From positions 124,001 to 188,000 of the forward strand of contig NZ_NFHG01000002.1 of assembly GCF_002159265.1 (NCBI RefSeq): a stretch of 64,000 nucleotides of DNA. Reading direction: 5' to 3'. Shown here piece by piece: positions 44,727 through 54,078 of this stretch (the stretch's first letter is position 1; each line of letters opens with the position of its first letter). The translations under genes and the position numbers were made by a program. A model generated the notes under the pieces. The model saw nothing but the letters and a program-made list of their open reading frames with translations, had not been told where the DNA came from and did not search any database. The DNA comes from Flavonifractor sp. An82. GTDB lineage: Bacteria > Bacillota > Clostridia > Oscillospirales > Oscillospiraceae.

Positions 44727-45923
44727 TTACTTCGTAGTAATAATGGTGGCAACCACGTTGTTGCCGAAGCCGCCAAAGTTGACAGCCAATCCGGTCTTGG
44801 CGCCTTCCACCTGACGGCCTTCCGCCTCGCCGCGGACCTGACGGACCAGCTCCACCACCTGGGAGACGCCGGTGGCGCCCAGAGGATGGCCCTTGGCCTT
44901 CAGACCGCCGGAGGTGTTGATGGGGATCTTGCCGCCGATCTCGGTTTCTCCGCGGCGGACAGCCAGATGAGCCTCACCCTTGGGGAAGAGCCCGCACTCC
45001 TCACTTTCCGCCAGCTCCAGGATCAGGAAGGCGTCATGGAGTTCGGCGCAGTCGATGTCCTCCGGGCCCATACCCGCCATCTTGTAGGCCTTCTCCGCAG
45101 CGGTGCGGACGGCCAGCAGCTCGGTGGGATCGGCGCGGTCAGCCACATAGTGGGTGTCGGTGGCGGAGGCAATGCCGGCGATGCGGGCGAAGGTCTTGTG
45201 ACCGAAGCCCAGCTCCTCCTGCTTGTCCTTGGCCACCAGCAGCACGGCGGCGGCGCCGTCGGAGACGGGGCACATATCGAACTGACGCAGCGGGTCGGCC
45301 ACCATGGGGCTGGTGGCGTCCACATAGCGGGGATCGCTGATGCGCTCCAGCTTGACCTTGCGCTGGATGTGGGCGCAGGGATTATGCATGGCGTTGGCGT
45401 GGTTCTTGACCGAGATGCGGGCCAGATCCTCGCTGGTCTCACCGTACTTCTCGAAGCGCAGGCGGGTGAACAGGCCCGCGAAGGAGGGAAGGGTCAGACC
45501 GTAGGGATACTCTCCGGTGGGGTGAAGCATGGTAGCCACGAAGTCAGTGGCTTCCCAGCCGGACACCACGCGCATCATTTCGCCGCCTACCACCAGTACG
45601 CAGTCGCACATACCGGAGGCGATGGCCATGTAGCCCAGCTTGATGGCGGAGGCGCCGGAGGCGGGGCCGTTCTCAATACACTCGGCCATGGCGGGACGAA
45701 TGTTCAGGGTGTCCACCAGAGCGGAGGCCGAGCCGCTGATGCGGTTGAGCATGCCGGCGCCCATGGAGGCCACAAACACCTGATCGATTACGTTGTTCTT
45801 GCCGGTCTTGGCGCCGGCGTCATCCATTGCTTCCAGCGCCGCCTGGGTGAGCATCTCCAGGAAGGACACTTCTGATTTTCCGAACTTCGTATGGCCTACG
45901 CCAACGATTCCTACTTCACGCAT
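44727..45923 (-). CDS. Thiolase-family protein (SCP-x type)
   Basis: 398 residues. Nucleophile Cys in AECIENGPASGASAI (about residue 81), His in ELHDAF and GHPLGATG. The final NFGGFGNN lacks the second Cys of classical thiolases, typical for the SCP-x/archaeal branch that requires a DUF35 partner. It would cleave or form a beta-ketoacyl-CoA. Its presence in an AllFGH/hydroxylase operon is unexpected and points to a CoA-bound intermediate. Confidence 0.9.
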   Translation of the reverse strand: MREVGIVGVGHTKFGKSEVSFLEMLTQAALEAMDDAGAKTGKNNVIDQVFVASMGAGMLNRISGSASALVDTLNIRPAMAECIENGPASGASAIKLGYMAIASGMCDCVLVVGGEMMRVVSGWEATDFVATMLHPTGEYPYGLTLPSFAGLFTRLRFEKYGETSEDLARISVKNHANAMHNPCAHIQRKVKLERISDPRYVDATSPMVADPLRQFDMCPVSDGAAAVLLVAKDKQEELGFGHKTFARIAGIASATDTHYVADRADPTELLAVRTAAEKAYKMAGMGPEDIDCAELHDAFLILELAESEECGLFPKGEAHLAVRRGETEIGGKIPINTSGGLKAKGHPLGATGVSQVVELVRQVRGEAEGRQVEGAKTGLAVNFGGFGNNVVATIITTK

Positions 45924-45954
45924 GTCAGCACCATCCTTTCCGGCTCATGATAGA

Positions 45955-46614
45955 TCAGACCTTGATTACGGCGGGCTTGCGCAGGATCTTATTGGCTTCG
46001 ATCACGTCCTCGAAGGCGGGACGGATGCCGGTGCACTTGCTGCCCTTGTGCTTCTCCCACAGCTCACGGGTCAGCACATAGGTGGGAACGCCGCCCAGCT
46101 CATGGGGGCAGTCGGGACGGGACTCCAGCTCGTACTCGATCATCCAGCGCTTGAAGCCGTTGGGGCTCTCAGCCACGATCCAGACCTCATCCTGGTCCAT
46201 GACATCCAGATGATATTCCATCTTGGCGGCAAACAGGTGGGCACCGACCCGGGCGCCGCGCTTCAGGGTAATGGTGTGATAGCTCATGCCGACCTTCTCG
46301 TTTACCAGACGGCCGTTCACGATGCCGGCAATCTCACCGTCGATGGCGCCCACGAATACGTACTCGTCCCGCACACGGTAGCGGAGCATGCCCAGCAGCT
46401 CCGCGTAGATGCGGGAGGCCACAATGTCGTAAAAGTCCTTGGGTTGCTTCATGAGGGGCTCGATGGTTTCCATCAGAAGGGGGATCTCATCCCAGGTGGC
46501 TTCCCGCACCAGCATATCCTCACCGCTGGTCAGGGGGATGACTTTGGCTTCATAGGGCTTCAGACCGATCGTTGGGGGACGAAGTTGCTGTTCCATTTTG
46601 TCGACGATTGCCAT
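45955..46614 (-). CDS. GNAT-like hypothetical protein, first gene of the catabolic operon
   Basis: 219 residues. The middle (MLVREATWDEIPLLMETI, then VFVGAIDGEIAGIVNGRL and later GARVGAHLFAAKM) looks like a divergent N-acetyltransferase fold; the acetyl-CoA loop is weak. Function unknown. First gene of the run 46614-35361, divergent from the PucR gene. SD AGGAGG. Confidence 0.75.
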   Translation of the reverse strand: MAIVDKMEQQLRPPTIGLKPYEAKVIPLTSGEDMLVREATWDEIPLLMETIEPLMKQPKDFYDIVASRIYAELLGMLRYRVRDEYVFVGAIDGEIAGIVNGRLVNEKVGMSYHTITLKRGARVGAHLFAAKMEYHLDVMDQDEVWIVAESPNGFKRWMIEYELESRPDCPHELGGVPTYVLTRELWEKHKGSKCTGIRPAFEDVIEANKILRKPAVIKV

Positions 46615-46694
46615 TCCTGTTTCCTCCTTTACAGTTGATGGATGTGTACCTCTGGTCTATGGACGGTGACTTCTTGCCTTTGTTTACATTACAC

Positions 46695-46754
46695 ATTATA
46701 ATACTATATAGTTTCTCTTTCTATGTTGACTATTGACAAAGACTTTTCTATACT
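46695..46754. promoter_or_regulatory. Divergent promoters between catabolic operon and PucR gene
   Basis: Plus strand: TTGACT (46726-46731), 17 bp, TATACT (46749-46754) for the PucR gene. Minus strand: TATAAT (46695-46700) with only a weak -35, as expected for an activator-dependent operon. The surrounding DNA is AT-rich with several short palindromic steps (ATTATAATACTATATAG) where PucR could bind. Confidence 0.6.
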
Positions 46755-46805
46755 CTTGGTAAGGAATGATAGTCTGTTCCCATTTCCATTTTGGAGGTGA
46801 CCCAT

Positions 46806-48416
46806 GTGGCCCCAGCTGTACCCCTGAGTGTCCAACCATCCCTGTCCGAATTACTAGGCCTTCATGTATTTCAAGGCAGTCGGCTGCTGGCCGGCCACGG
46901 CTGCCTGGAGCGCGGCGTCTCCGGCGTAAACCTCAGCGATACGCCGGAGTACTATAAGTGGCTCTCCCCCGGAGAGCTGATGGTGACCACCTGCTACTCC
47001 ATACGCAATGACCCGGCTGCTCTGGCGGACTTTGTCCCCACGCTGGCCTCCAAAGGTATGTCGGGACTGCTGCTCAAGCCGGGGACCTATCTGGGCGAGG
47101 TCCCCCCGGTGATGCTGGCCAGTGCCCTGCAGTTGGATTTTCCCCTGGTGGAGCTGCCTGAAAGCGTACGCTTTTCCGATATCACCAAGGCCATCTCCGA
47201 CGAATTGATCCGGCGGCAGACTGCCCTGCTCCGCAGTACGCTGACGGTGAATGAGATGCTGACCCGCACCATCGTGGAGGGGGCCAATCTGGATGAGATC
47301 GCCCATATGGTGTCCGATCTGACCGGCTCCAGCGTGTTGATCCTGGACAGCATCAATAACCGGCGGACCTACTGCCTGACCGAGGCGGATGGCGCCCGGT
47401 TTGCGGAACTGACGGAGGAAAAGCTCTGCCGGGATCTGATCGCCGGGGCAAGAATGCACGTGCTGGAGGTGGGCGGGCATTCCTTTGGCTTTTTGTACAT
47501 CTATAATTCCGACCCCGGCTATGAGGAGCTGGATTACGGAATCATGGCCCAGGTACTGCAGACCATCCCCCTGGAGATTGCCCGGGAACGCACGGTGCGT
47601 GAGCGGGGAGACCAGCACTTCAATGAGTTTCTCCTGCATTTGCTCTCAGATCCCATCTCTGACGAGCATCTGGAGATGGCCCGGGCTGCGGCCTACGGTT
47701 TGGATCTGACCCAGAACCACATTGTGCTCCGGGCCAGGATCACGGAACGTCCAGGCGGGGAGAGCGGGTATGCCGGGGTCTTTCAGCGGACCCTTCTGGT
47801 CAACGATATCCGTACGACCCTGAGCAATTTGGGCTTTATTCTTTATTTTCTCAACTCCTCCGATGAGTTCCTGATGGTAATGAGCACCTCTCTGGAGAGC
47901 CGCAACTTGTCCCCCATCGTGGATCGGCTGCCTGAGCTCATAGACCATCTGATGGAGGGATACGCCGGCCTGCTGATCACCGCCGGCTGCGGACGGCCCC
48001 ATTCCGGCCTGACCGGCCTGATCCAGAGCGACAAGGAGGCCCGAATGGCTCTGCGGGCGGCTCTGTCCCGGGGAGAGGGCCTGACCTGCTTTGATAATCT
48101 GGGCCTGCTGCGGCTCATTTACACCAATGAGCCTGACCGGGAGATCGACGCCTTCATCCAGGAGACCCTGGGCAAGCTGCTGGACCGGGACCAGGCAAAG
48201 GGGGCGGAACTTTTCCACACCCTGGAGACCTACTTCCAGTGCTACGGCAATCTGAAGCGGATGTCGGAGGAGATGTACGCCCACTATAACACCATTGTTT
48301 ATCGCCTGAAGAGTATCCGGGAGATCACCGGTCTGGACGTACACCAGCCCACCCAGCGGTTCCAACTGGAGCTGGCCCTTCGTCTCTACCGGCTGACCCG
48401 ATGGGATAAACACTAG
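46806..48416 (+). CDS. PucR-family transcriptional regulator
   Basis: 536 residues. N-terminal PucR sensor domain (about 1-130), a central GGDEF-like/GAF-like region, and a C-terminal PucR HTH (YFQCYGNLKRMSEEMYAHYNTIVYRLKSI type, about 470-530). PucR activates purine catabolism genes in Bacillus; this family commonly controls neighbouring nitrogen-compound pathways. The GTG at 46806 is chosen because GGAGGTG is at 46793-46799. Divergent from the 11-gene operon, so almost certainly its regulator. Confidence 0.92.
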   Translation: MAPAVPLSVQPSLSELLGLHVFQGSRLLAGHGCLERGVSGVNLSDTPEYYKWLSPGELMVTTCYSIRNDPAALADFVPTLASKGMSGLLLKPGTYLGEVPPVMLASALQLDFPLVELPESVRFSDITKAISDELIRRQTALLRSTLTVNEMLTRTIVEGANLDEIAHMVSDLTGSSVLILDSINNRRTYCLTEADGARFAELTEEKLCRDLIAGARMHVLEVGGHSFGFLYIYNSDPGYEELDYGIMAQVLQTIPLEIARERTVRERGDQHFNEFLLHLLSDPISDEHLEMARAAAYGLDLTQNHIVLRARITERPGGESGYAGVFQRTLLVNDIRTTLSNLGFILYFLNSSDEFLMVMSTSLESRNLSPIVDRLPELIDHLMEGYAGLLITAGCGRPHSGLTGLIQSDKEARMALRAALSRGEGLTCFDNLGLLRLIYTNEPDREIDAFIQETLGKLLDRDQAKGAELFHTLETYFQCYGNLKRMSEEMYAHYNTIVYRLKSIREITGLDVHQPTQRFQLELALRLYRLTRWDKH

Positions 48417-48552
48417 CGGAGCGACTGTACTGGTTTCTCCCAGGGAGGAAGAAGCGCAGACAGCGTAATCCGACCTGATTTTTCCAATATATGGTTTATA
48501 CTGTCTCTGACACGCCGGGGGACAAGCCCCGGGAGCAAAGGAGACAGGGACC

Positions 48553-50898
48553 ATGGCCACAAAGGAAAAGCTGAAAACCAAGGCGGCGCGCCTGCGGGAG
48601 GAGGCCCGGGAGACAGGGAAGGTGGTGTTCCGGGCCCCGGCGCTGGTACGCTTTGCCGAGTGCGTCATCCGCTTCCTGCTGGGGGCCCTGCTGGCGGGCG
48701 CGGAGATTTTTGGGGGCTACGCCCCCTTCGGACTGGGGCTGGTGGGTGCCTCCGGCTCGGGGCTGGACGGCTTCTGCGCCTTGATGGGGGCCTGCTTCGG
48801 CTACCTCACCATGGAGGGGCTGGTGGAGGGCCTGCGGTATGTGGCGGCCAGCGTGCTGGTCTTTTCGGTGGCCTTTGCCTTCTTTGACGTGAAGGCCTAC
48901 CGGAAAAGCTGGTTCATGCCCCTGGCCGCCGCTGCCATTGACGGAGTCACCGGATTCATCTATTTGTCCGACCAGGGGTGGACGCCGGAGAGCCTGGTCT
49001 TTTTCGCCACCGAGCTGCTGCTGTGCGGCGCCTCGGTGTACTTCTACCGCATTGCCTTTACCCCCTGGACGGAGAAGCGGGAGGAGGAGGGGCTCACCGC
49101 CCGGCAGACCATCAGCCTGCTGCTGCTGCTGGGGACCCTGCTGCTCACCCTGTCCAAGCTGACTCTGCTGGGGGACCTGTCTGTGGGCCGGTTCGCCGCC
49201 GCTGTGGCGGTGATGGCGGTGGCCTATAAGGGGGGCGTCAGCGCGGGGGCCACCGCTGGTGTGGCGGTAGGCCTGGGGATGGATCTGTCCACCGGGGGGA
49301 TGCCCTTTTACGCCATGGCCTACGCCCTGGCGGGAGTGATGACCGGGGTATTCCACCGTCAGAGCAAGCTGGCGGCCACCTTGGCCTATGTGCTGGCCAA
49401 CGCCATGGCTGTGCTGTGGAACTGGAAGGACGGCCTCTATATCCCTCTGCTCTATGAGGTATTTGCCGCCTCGGTGGTTTTCATGCTGCTGCCCGACAAG
49501 CTGCTGCGGCAGGTAGGGGCACTGGTGGCTCGGGAGCCCAGACACGGCACTCAGGAGCGGGCCATGGCCTATGTCAGGAGCCGGATGGAGGACACGGCGG
49601 CCGCGTTTAAAAGTCTGTATGAGTCCATGCGGGGCACTCTGCGCCCTGTCAGCCCCAACGACAACGACTCCGCCTCCGTCTTTGACCGGGCGGCGGACCG
49701 GGTGTGCAAGCGCTGTCCCCTTAACACTTCCTGCTGGCAGCGGGACTATGTGTCTACCTATAACGCCCTTAACGACGCGCTGCCCGCCATGCTGGAGCGG
49801 GGCAGGGGGGAGGGAGGCGATTTTCCCGCCTACTTCTCCAACCGCTGCATGAAATTCCCCGAGCTGCTCACCGCCGTGAATGAAGAACTGGCGGCCCTGC
49901 TCTACCGGAGGCAGTATCAGAACCGGCTGAAGGAGAACCGGGCGGCGGTGTGCCGCCAGTATGGGGAGTTGGCCGAGGTACTGGGGGCGGCGGCCGCCGA
50001 GCTCAGCGCGGAGCTGATCCCGGACCCGGTGCGGGAGAAGCGGCTGCGTCAGTACCTCACCGCGCAGGGCATCGAGTGCGAACTGGCGGTTTATTACGAC
50101 GAGGCGGGCCACCTGCGGCTGGAGCTGGAGGGGGCGGGCCTTTCTCCCCTGCGGCAGAGCGCCCAGGTGGAAAAGCTGTCCAAACTGATGAACTTTCCCC
50201 TGAGACTGGTGGAGGGGGACCGGCGGGACAAGCTGGTACTGGTGCAGAGCGAGCCCCTGATGGCGGTGGCGGGCGTGGCAGCCCGGAAGAAGGACGGGCA
50301 GACGGTGTCAGGAGACACGGGGGCCTGGTTCAAGCACAACGACGGGGCCCTTTATGTGCTTTTGTGCGACGGTATGGGCTCCGGCCGGCTGGCCGAGCGG
50401 GAGAGCACCCTGGCGGTACGGCTGCTGGAGCAATTCCTCCGGGCCGGGGTGCGACCGGAAAATGCCCTGCGTACCCTCAGCGCGGCCCTGGCCCTCCGGG
50501 GAGAGGAGGAAATCGGATTCACCACCATCGACCTGCTGCGGGTGGACCTGTTCACCGGCGAGGGGGATATCTACAAGTACGGTGCGGCCCCCAGCTATGT
50601 CAAGAAGGGGAACGCTGTCAGCCGGGTCACCGGCTGTGCCCTGCCTGCCGGACTGGCAGGAGGAGAGGGGGGATCACCCGACGTGACCCATCTGAAGCTG
50701 GAGGCGGGGGACTGTGTGCTGCTGGTCACCGACGGGGTGACCGGCGGTCAGGCCGATCAGTGGGTGCGGGACAAGCTGTCCGCCTTTGACGGCGCCAGCC
50801 CCCGGGAACTGGCCCAGGCCCTCATTGATGAGAGTGAACAGCAGACAGAGACGGCGGATGACCGCACGGCGCTGGTACTCCGGCTGAGCAAGCGGTAA
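48553..50898 (+). CDS. spoIIE: Stage II sporulation protein E (membrane PP2C phosphatase)
   Basis: 781 residues: about ten membrane helices (40-320), a linker/regulatory region with a Cys motif (CKRCPLNTSCW), and a PP2C phosphatase domain from about 565 (LLCDGMGSGRLAERES, LLVTDGVTGG, DDRTALVLRL). It dephosphorylates SpoIIAA to switch on sigma-F in the forespore and acts at the asymmetric septum. Strong evidence that the organism sporulates. A TATACT -10 lies at 48497-48502 but its -35 is poor, which fits Spo0A control. Confidence 0.95.
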   Translation: MATKEKLKTKAARLREEARETGKVVFRAPALVRFAECVIRFLLGALLAGAEIFGGYAPFGLGLVGASGSGLDGFCALMGACFGYLTMEGLVEGLRYVAASVLVFSVAFAFFDVKAYRKSWFMPLAAAAIDGVTGFIYLSDQGWTPESLVFFATELLLCGASVYFYRIAFTPWTEKREEEGLTARQTISLLLLLGTLLLTLSKLTLLGDLSVGRFAAAVAVMAVAYKGGVSAGATAGVAVGLGMDLSTGGMPFYAMAYALAGVMTGVFHRQSKLAATLAYVLANAMAVLWNWKDGLYIPLLYEVFAASVVFMLLPDKLLRQVGALVAREPRHGTQERAMAYVRSRMEDTAAAFKSLYESMRGTLRPVSPNDNDSASVFDRAADRVCKRCPLNTSCWQRDYVSTYNALNDALPAMLERGRGEGGDFPAYFSNRCMKFPELLTAVNEELAALLYRRQYQNRLKENRAAVCRQYGELAEVLGAAAAELSAELIPDPVREKRLRQYLTAQGIECELAVYYDEAGHLRLELEGAGLSPLRQSAQVEKLSKLMNFPLRLVEGDRRDKLVLVQSEPLMAVAGVAARKKDGQTVSGDTGAWFKHNDGALYVLLCDGMGSGRLAERESTLAVRLLEQFLRAGVRPENALRTLSAALALRGEEEIGFTTIDLLRVDLFTGEGDIYKYGAAPSYVKKGNAVSRVTGCALPAGLAGGEGGSPDVTHLKLEAGDCVLLVTDGVTGGQADQWVRDKLSAFDGASPRELAQALIDESEQQTETADDRTALVLRLSKR

Positions 50899-50907
50899 AT
50901 CAATGGA

Positions 50908-51139
50908 AACAGGGGGGCGCGACAAAGTCGCGCCCCCCTGTTGAAATTCAAAAAGAAGGATACGGCATAGTCGTATCCTTCTTTTTAGGTTGGCAAATAA
51001 TTGAGAAAGGTGAGCAATAGGGCCCCACAGGGTGGGGCGGCGCTTTTGCGCCGTACAAGCATTTGAATCGAAGGGGTGGAGGCGGCCTTTAGTGCCGAAA
51101 CCCAAAAAGAAGGACATCCTTTCGGATGTCCTTCTTTTT
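50908..51139. repeat. Three stacked hairpins and an intergenic repeat-like block
   Basis: (1) A 16-bp G/C stem around a GACAAAGTC core (50908-50942). (2) AAAAAGAAGGATACG/CGTATCCTTCTTTTT (50950-50986), a bidirectional terminator. (3) AAAAAGAAGGACATCC/GGATGTCCTTCTTTTT (51104-51139), a second terminator with the same AAAAAGAAGGA arms. Between (2) and (3) lies a block with GGGGCGGCGC/GCGCC and a short open frame that looks like a non-coding intergenic repeat. The rest of 50899-51205 shows nothing else. Confidence 0.65.
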
Positions 51140-51205
51140 GGAACATCGCAACACTATAGATGCCACGGCCTTCGCCCGTTCGCAAGCGTCCTGCCGATTA
51201 TATTT

Positions 51206-52045
51206 TTACTCCATAGGAGATAGGTCTTCGCTATGAGCCTCCAGAGCTTCGATTCGGTGATCTTGAGTCAGGATCTCCATCTGGCTTATAGCGATGGCAT
51301 TGAGTTTTGTCAGCCGTTCGGCCTGAGACATTCCTTCGCTGATGAACACGGCATTCAGGTTCTCCAGATTGGAAAGGCAGACCAGCTGAGAGACATTGGC
51401 GTAGTCACGGATATTCCCTTTCAGATCGGGATGGCTGTCCCGCCACTGCTTTGCGGTCATACCGAACAGGGCCATGTTCAACACATCGGCTTCACTGGCA
51501 TACACCATGGAAACCTGCTTCGCGGAAAGCTCCGGCGGAATCAGGTTCTCCTTGATGGCATCTGTATGGATGCGGTAATTGATCTTGACCAGGTTTCGCT
51601 TGATGTCCCAGCCAAGCTGTTTCATTTCCTCGGTCTTGAGCCGCTCAAACTCCTTGACCAGATACAATTTGAATTCGACAGAGATCCAAGAGGCAAACTC
51701 AAAGGCAATCTCCTTGTGGGCGTAAGTACCGCCATAGGGAAAGCGTCCGAAGGTCACCAGCTCCCGCACAGTCAGCTTCATCTGGATATTATTGGACTGG
51801 GTTAGGATGGCAAGGCGCTTGGAGAGCTCCTTGCTTTTCCATTTGCCGATGTCCTTGCCCTCAAAGTCTACCAGTCCACTGTCGTGGGCGATAAGCCGAG
51901 AGATCATGCCCATGACGGTGGATTTGCCCGCACCGTTGGGGCCGATCAGAGAAATCACCTTACCCTTGGGGATGGCGAAACTCACGCCATCCACTACGGT
52001 TTTTCCATCATACTGTTTTGTCAGTTCTTGTACGCGCATGGTCAC
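51206..52045 (-). pseudogene. Chimera: siderophore-type ABC ATPase N-half joined to a KilA-N protein tail
   Basis: Residues 1 to ~105 are an iron-siderophore ATPase (FepC/YclP type): Walker A GPNGAGKST, Q-loop LAILTQSN, then VRELVTFGRFPYG. From there (about 51730) the frame continues as the C-terminal part of a KilA-N domain protein (AHKEIAFEFASWIS, EFKLYLVKEFERLK, INYRIHTDAI, EWRDSHPD-like). The ABC signature, Walker B and H-loop are absent, so no ATPase activity is expected. Both families share a YGG/GG(T)Y stretch at the join, suggesting recombination at short homology. It follows the two permease genes as the ATPase of that importer should. Confidence 0.85.
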
Positions 52046-53019
52046 ACCTTCTTTCTTGTCAGGAGGAGATAGAGGAAGTAAAGGCCGCCGCCCACAGTGA
52101 TGAATACGCTCACCGGCACGGAGTAGGAATACACATGCTCCACAATGAGCTGTCCGCCCACCAGCACGATCATGCCGAACAGGGCCGAGCCCAGCACCAG
52201 CTGGGTGTGCCGGAAGGTTTTCAGCAGCTGACGGGACAGGTTTGCGATGATGAGCCCCAAAAAGGAGATGGGTCCTACCATGGCGGTGGCCACGGCGATG
52301 CAGAGAGTCACGCCCAGCAGCAGGCGGTGGATGCAGCGGTCGTAGTCCACCCCCAGATTGATGGCCTGCTCCTTGCCTAAAGTCAGCACATCCAGCAGGG
52401 CCAGCTCCTTTCGCAGTGCGAAGATGACGCTCGCCAAGAGGATCAGGGAAAAGACGATGATCTCGGAATTGATGTTGCTGAAGCTTGCCACCAGAGTATT
52501 CAGCAGGTTGTCGTACTCATTGGGGTCCATGACCCGTGTAAGAGTAGTCTGAATGCTGCTGAAAAACGAAGTTAGTACTGTGCCCACCAACAGCACATAC
52601 AGCACATTGTGCTTGGTCTTTTTGAAGATCCAGCTGTAGATAATGGTAGCGGTAATGCCCATGAGCACCACATCCACCGCGAAGGACAGGTTGGCATTGG
52701 AGGCCACCACGCTGGCGGACCCCAGGAAAAACACCACCGCCGTGTGGATAAGAGTGTACAGGGAGTTCATGCCCAACAGGCAGGGGGTCACGATGGTGTT
52801 GTTGATGATAGACTGAAACACCAGCGAGGCGCCGCCGATGGAAAAGGCGGTAATGAGCATGACAATGAGCTTGGGGGTGCGGATCTTCATGGCGTAGGCC
52901 AGAAGCTTGGGATTAGAAAAGTTGACCTCCACCAACATATATCCTGCTGCACAAAGAAGAACAATCGCAGCCAGGATCAGGAGTTTGCGCCGGTTGGCGC
53001 GCACGGCAGCGGTGTTCAC
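52042..53019 (-). CDS. Iron-siderophore ABC permease (YclO-like)
   Basis: 325 residues, about nine membrane helices of the FecCD/BtuC family (VFQSIINNTIVTPCLLGMNSLY, GLIIANLSRQLLKTFRHTQLVLGSALFG). It overlaps the other permease and the ATPase remnant by 4 bp each, so the three formed one importer. Intact itself, but without an ATPase here it needs one from elsewhere. Best match by layout is the petrobactin-type YclNOPQ group. Confidence 0.88.
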   Translation of the reverse strand: MNTAAVRANRRKLLILAAIVLLCAAGYMLVEVNFSNPKLLAYAMKIRTPKLIVMLITAFSIGGASLVFQSIINNTIVTPCLLGMNSLYTLIHTAVVFFLGSASVVASNANLSFAVDVVLMGITATIIYSWIFKKTKHNVLYVLLVGTVLTSFFSSIQTTLTRVMDPNEYDNLLNTLVASFSNINSEIIVFSLILLASVIFALRKELALLDVLTLGKEQAINLGVDYDRCIHRLLLGVTLCIAVATAMVGPISFLGLIIANLSRQLLKTFRHTQLVLGSALFGMIVLVGGQLIVEHVYSYSVPVSVFITVGGGLYFLYLLLTRKKV

Positions 53020-54008
53020 TGGTCCGCACCTCCCTTCAGATTAGGCATGGCGGAGCAGCAGCCTGTTCCAGCGCTGCCCAGACGGATGGCTTTTCGGCCG
53101 TGCTTGAGCCGGTAAAAGAGCAGGCCGATAAAGATCAGGCTTCCCAGGATGCCCACGATCAGCTCGATGGGCAGCTCGTAGGGGGCGATTACGATCCGGC
53201 CGATCATGTCGCATACCAGCACAAAAATGGCGCCGAACAGAGCGGTATCCACCAGCGTGCCCCGGATCTTGTCTCCCTTGTACATGGCCACCACATTGGG
53301 CACGATCAGCCCGATGTAGGAGATGGAACCAACCACCACCACAATGCTGGCGGTGATCATGGCAGCGATGGTGAGCCCGGAAAAGAGGACCAGGTTATAC
53401 GGGACACCCAGGTTCTTGGAAAAATCCTTGCCCAGTCCCACAATGTTGAAATGGTTGGCGAAGAGGAAGGCCAGCACCACCAGCGGGACCGTCAGCCAGA
53501 CGATCTCATACCGGCCTTTCAGCACCAGCGAGAAGTGGCCCACCAGCCAGGAGGACAGAGCTTGGGTCATCTCATATTTGTAAGCCAGATAGTTGGTAAT
53601 GCCGCCGATGACATTGCCGAACATAATGCCCACCAGTGGGACCATGACCACATCCTTGAACTGGATGCGCTGAATGAACCAGACGAAGATCCAAGTGCCC
53701 AGAATCGCCGTGGCAAAGGCGAAGATAGCCCTGCTCCATAGGGTGGAGGCCGGCATAAACAGGAGCGCCAGCAGGATGCCAAACTGGGCCGAGGAGATGG
53801 TGGCCCCGGTGGTTGGGGACACGAATTTGTTGCTGCACAGCTGCTGCATGATGAGTCCCGCCACACTCATACCAATGCCGGTGCATAGGATGGCCAGCAG
53901 GCGCGGCAGCCGGGAGATCAGGAAAATCTCCAGCTGCTCAAAATTGCCTGCGAGTAGCTCACCGGGTGTCAGGTCAATCACGCCCACAAACAGTGAACAG
54001 CAAGACAA
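53016..54008 (-). CDS. Iron-siderophore ABC permease (YclN-like), start uncertain
   Basis: FecCD-family permease with helices including LPRLLAILCTGIGMSVAGLIMQQL and GSISYIGLIVPNVVAMYKGD. The frame is open back to about 54092 and the natural N-terminal helix (IVLSALLLILSCC) begins at about 54030. The first usable start in frame is TTG at 54008, inside that helix. Upstream, an AGGGAGAGG SD precedes an ATC codon at 54054-54056 where ATG would be expected. Either a rare start is used or the start codon is mutated. The first gene of the importer operon, downstream of two metal-box palindromes. Confidence 0.8.
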   Translation of the reverse strand: MSCCSLFVGVIDLTPGELLAGNFEQLEIFLISRLPRLLAILCTGIGMSVAGLIMQQLCSNKFVSPTTGATISSAQFGILLALLFMPASTLWSRAIFAFATAILGTWIFVWFIQRIQFKDVVMVPLVGIMFGNVIGGITNYLAYKYEMTQALSSWLVGHFSLVLKGRYEIVWLTVPLVVLAFLFANHFNIVGLGKDFSKNLGVPYNLVLFSGLTIAAMITASIVVVVGSISYIGLIVPNVVAMYKGDKIRGTLVDTALFGAIFVLVCDMIGRIVIAPYELPIELIVGILGSLIFIGLLFYRLKHGRKAIRLGSAGTGCCSAMPNLKGGADQ

Positions 54009-54078
54009 TATAAGCAGCAGAGCAGAAAGAACGATGGTAGATCGATACGGTCTGATAAAATCCTCTCCCTTCTTTTTG

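Noticed and set aside
46733-46754. TTGACA at 46733 as -35 of the PucR gene
   Set aside because: Only 10 bp from TATACT; the TTGACT at 46726 has the correct 17-bp spacing.
51032-51223. 63-codon plus-strand ORF after spoIIE
   Set aside because: Runs through a terminator hairpin, has no SD, and resembles translated intergenic repeat sequence.
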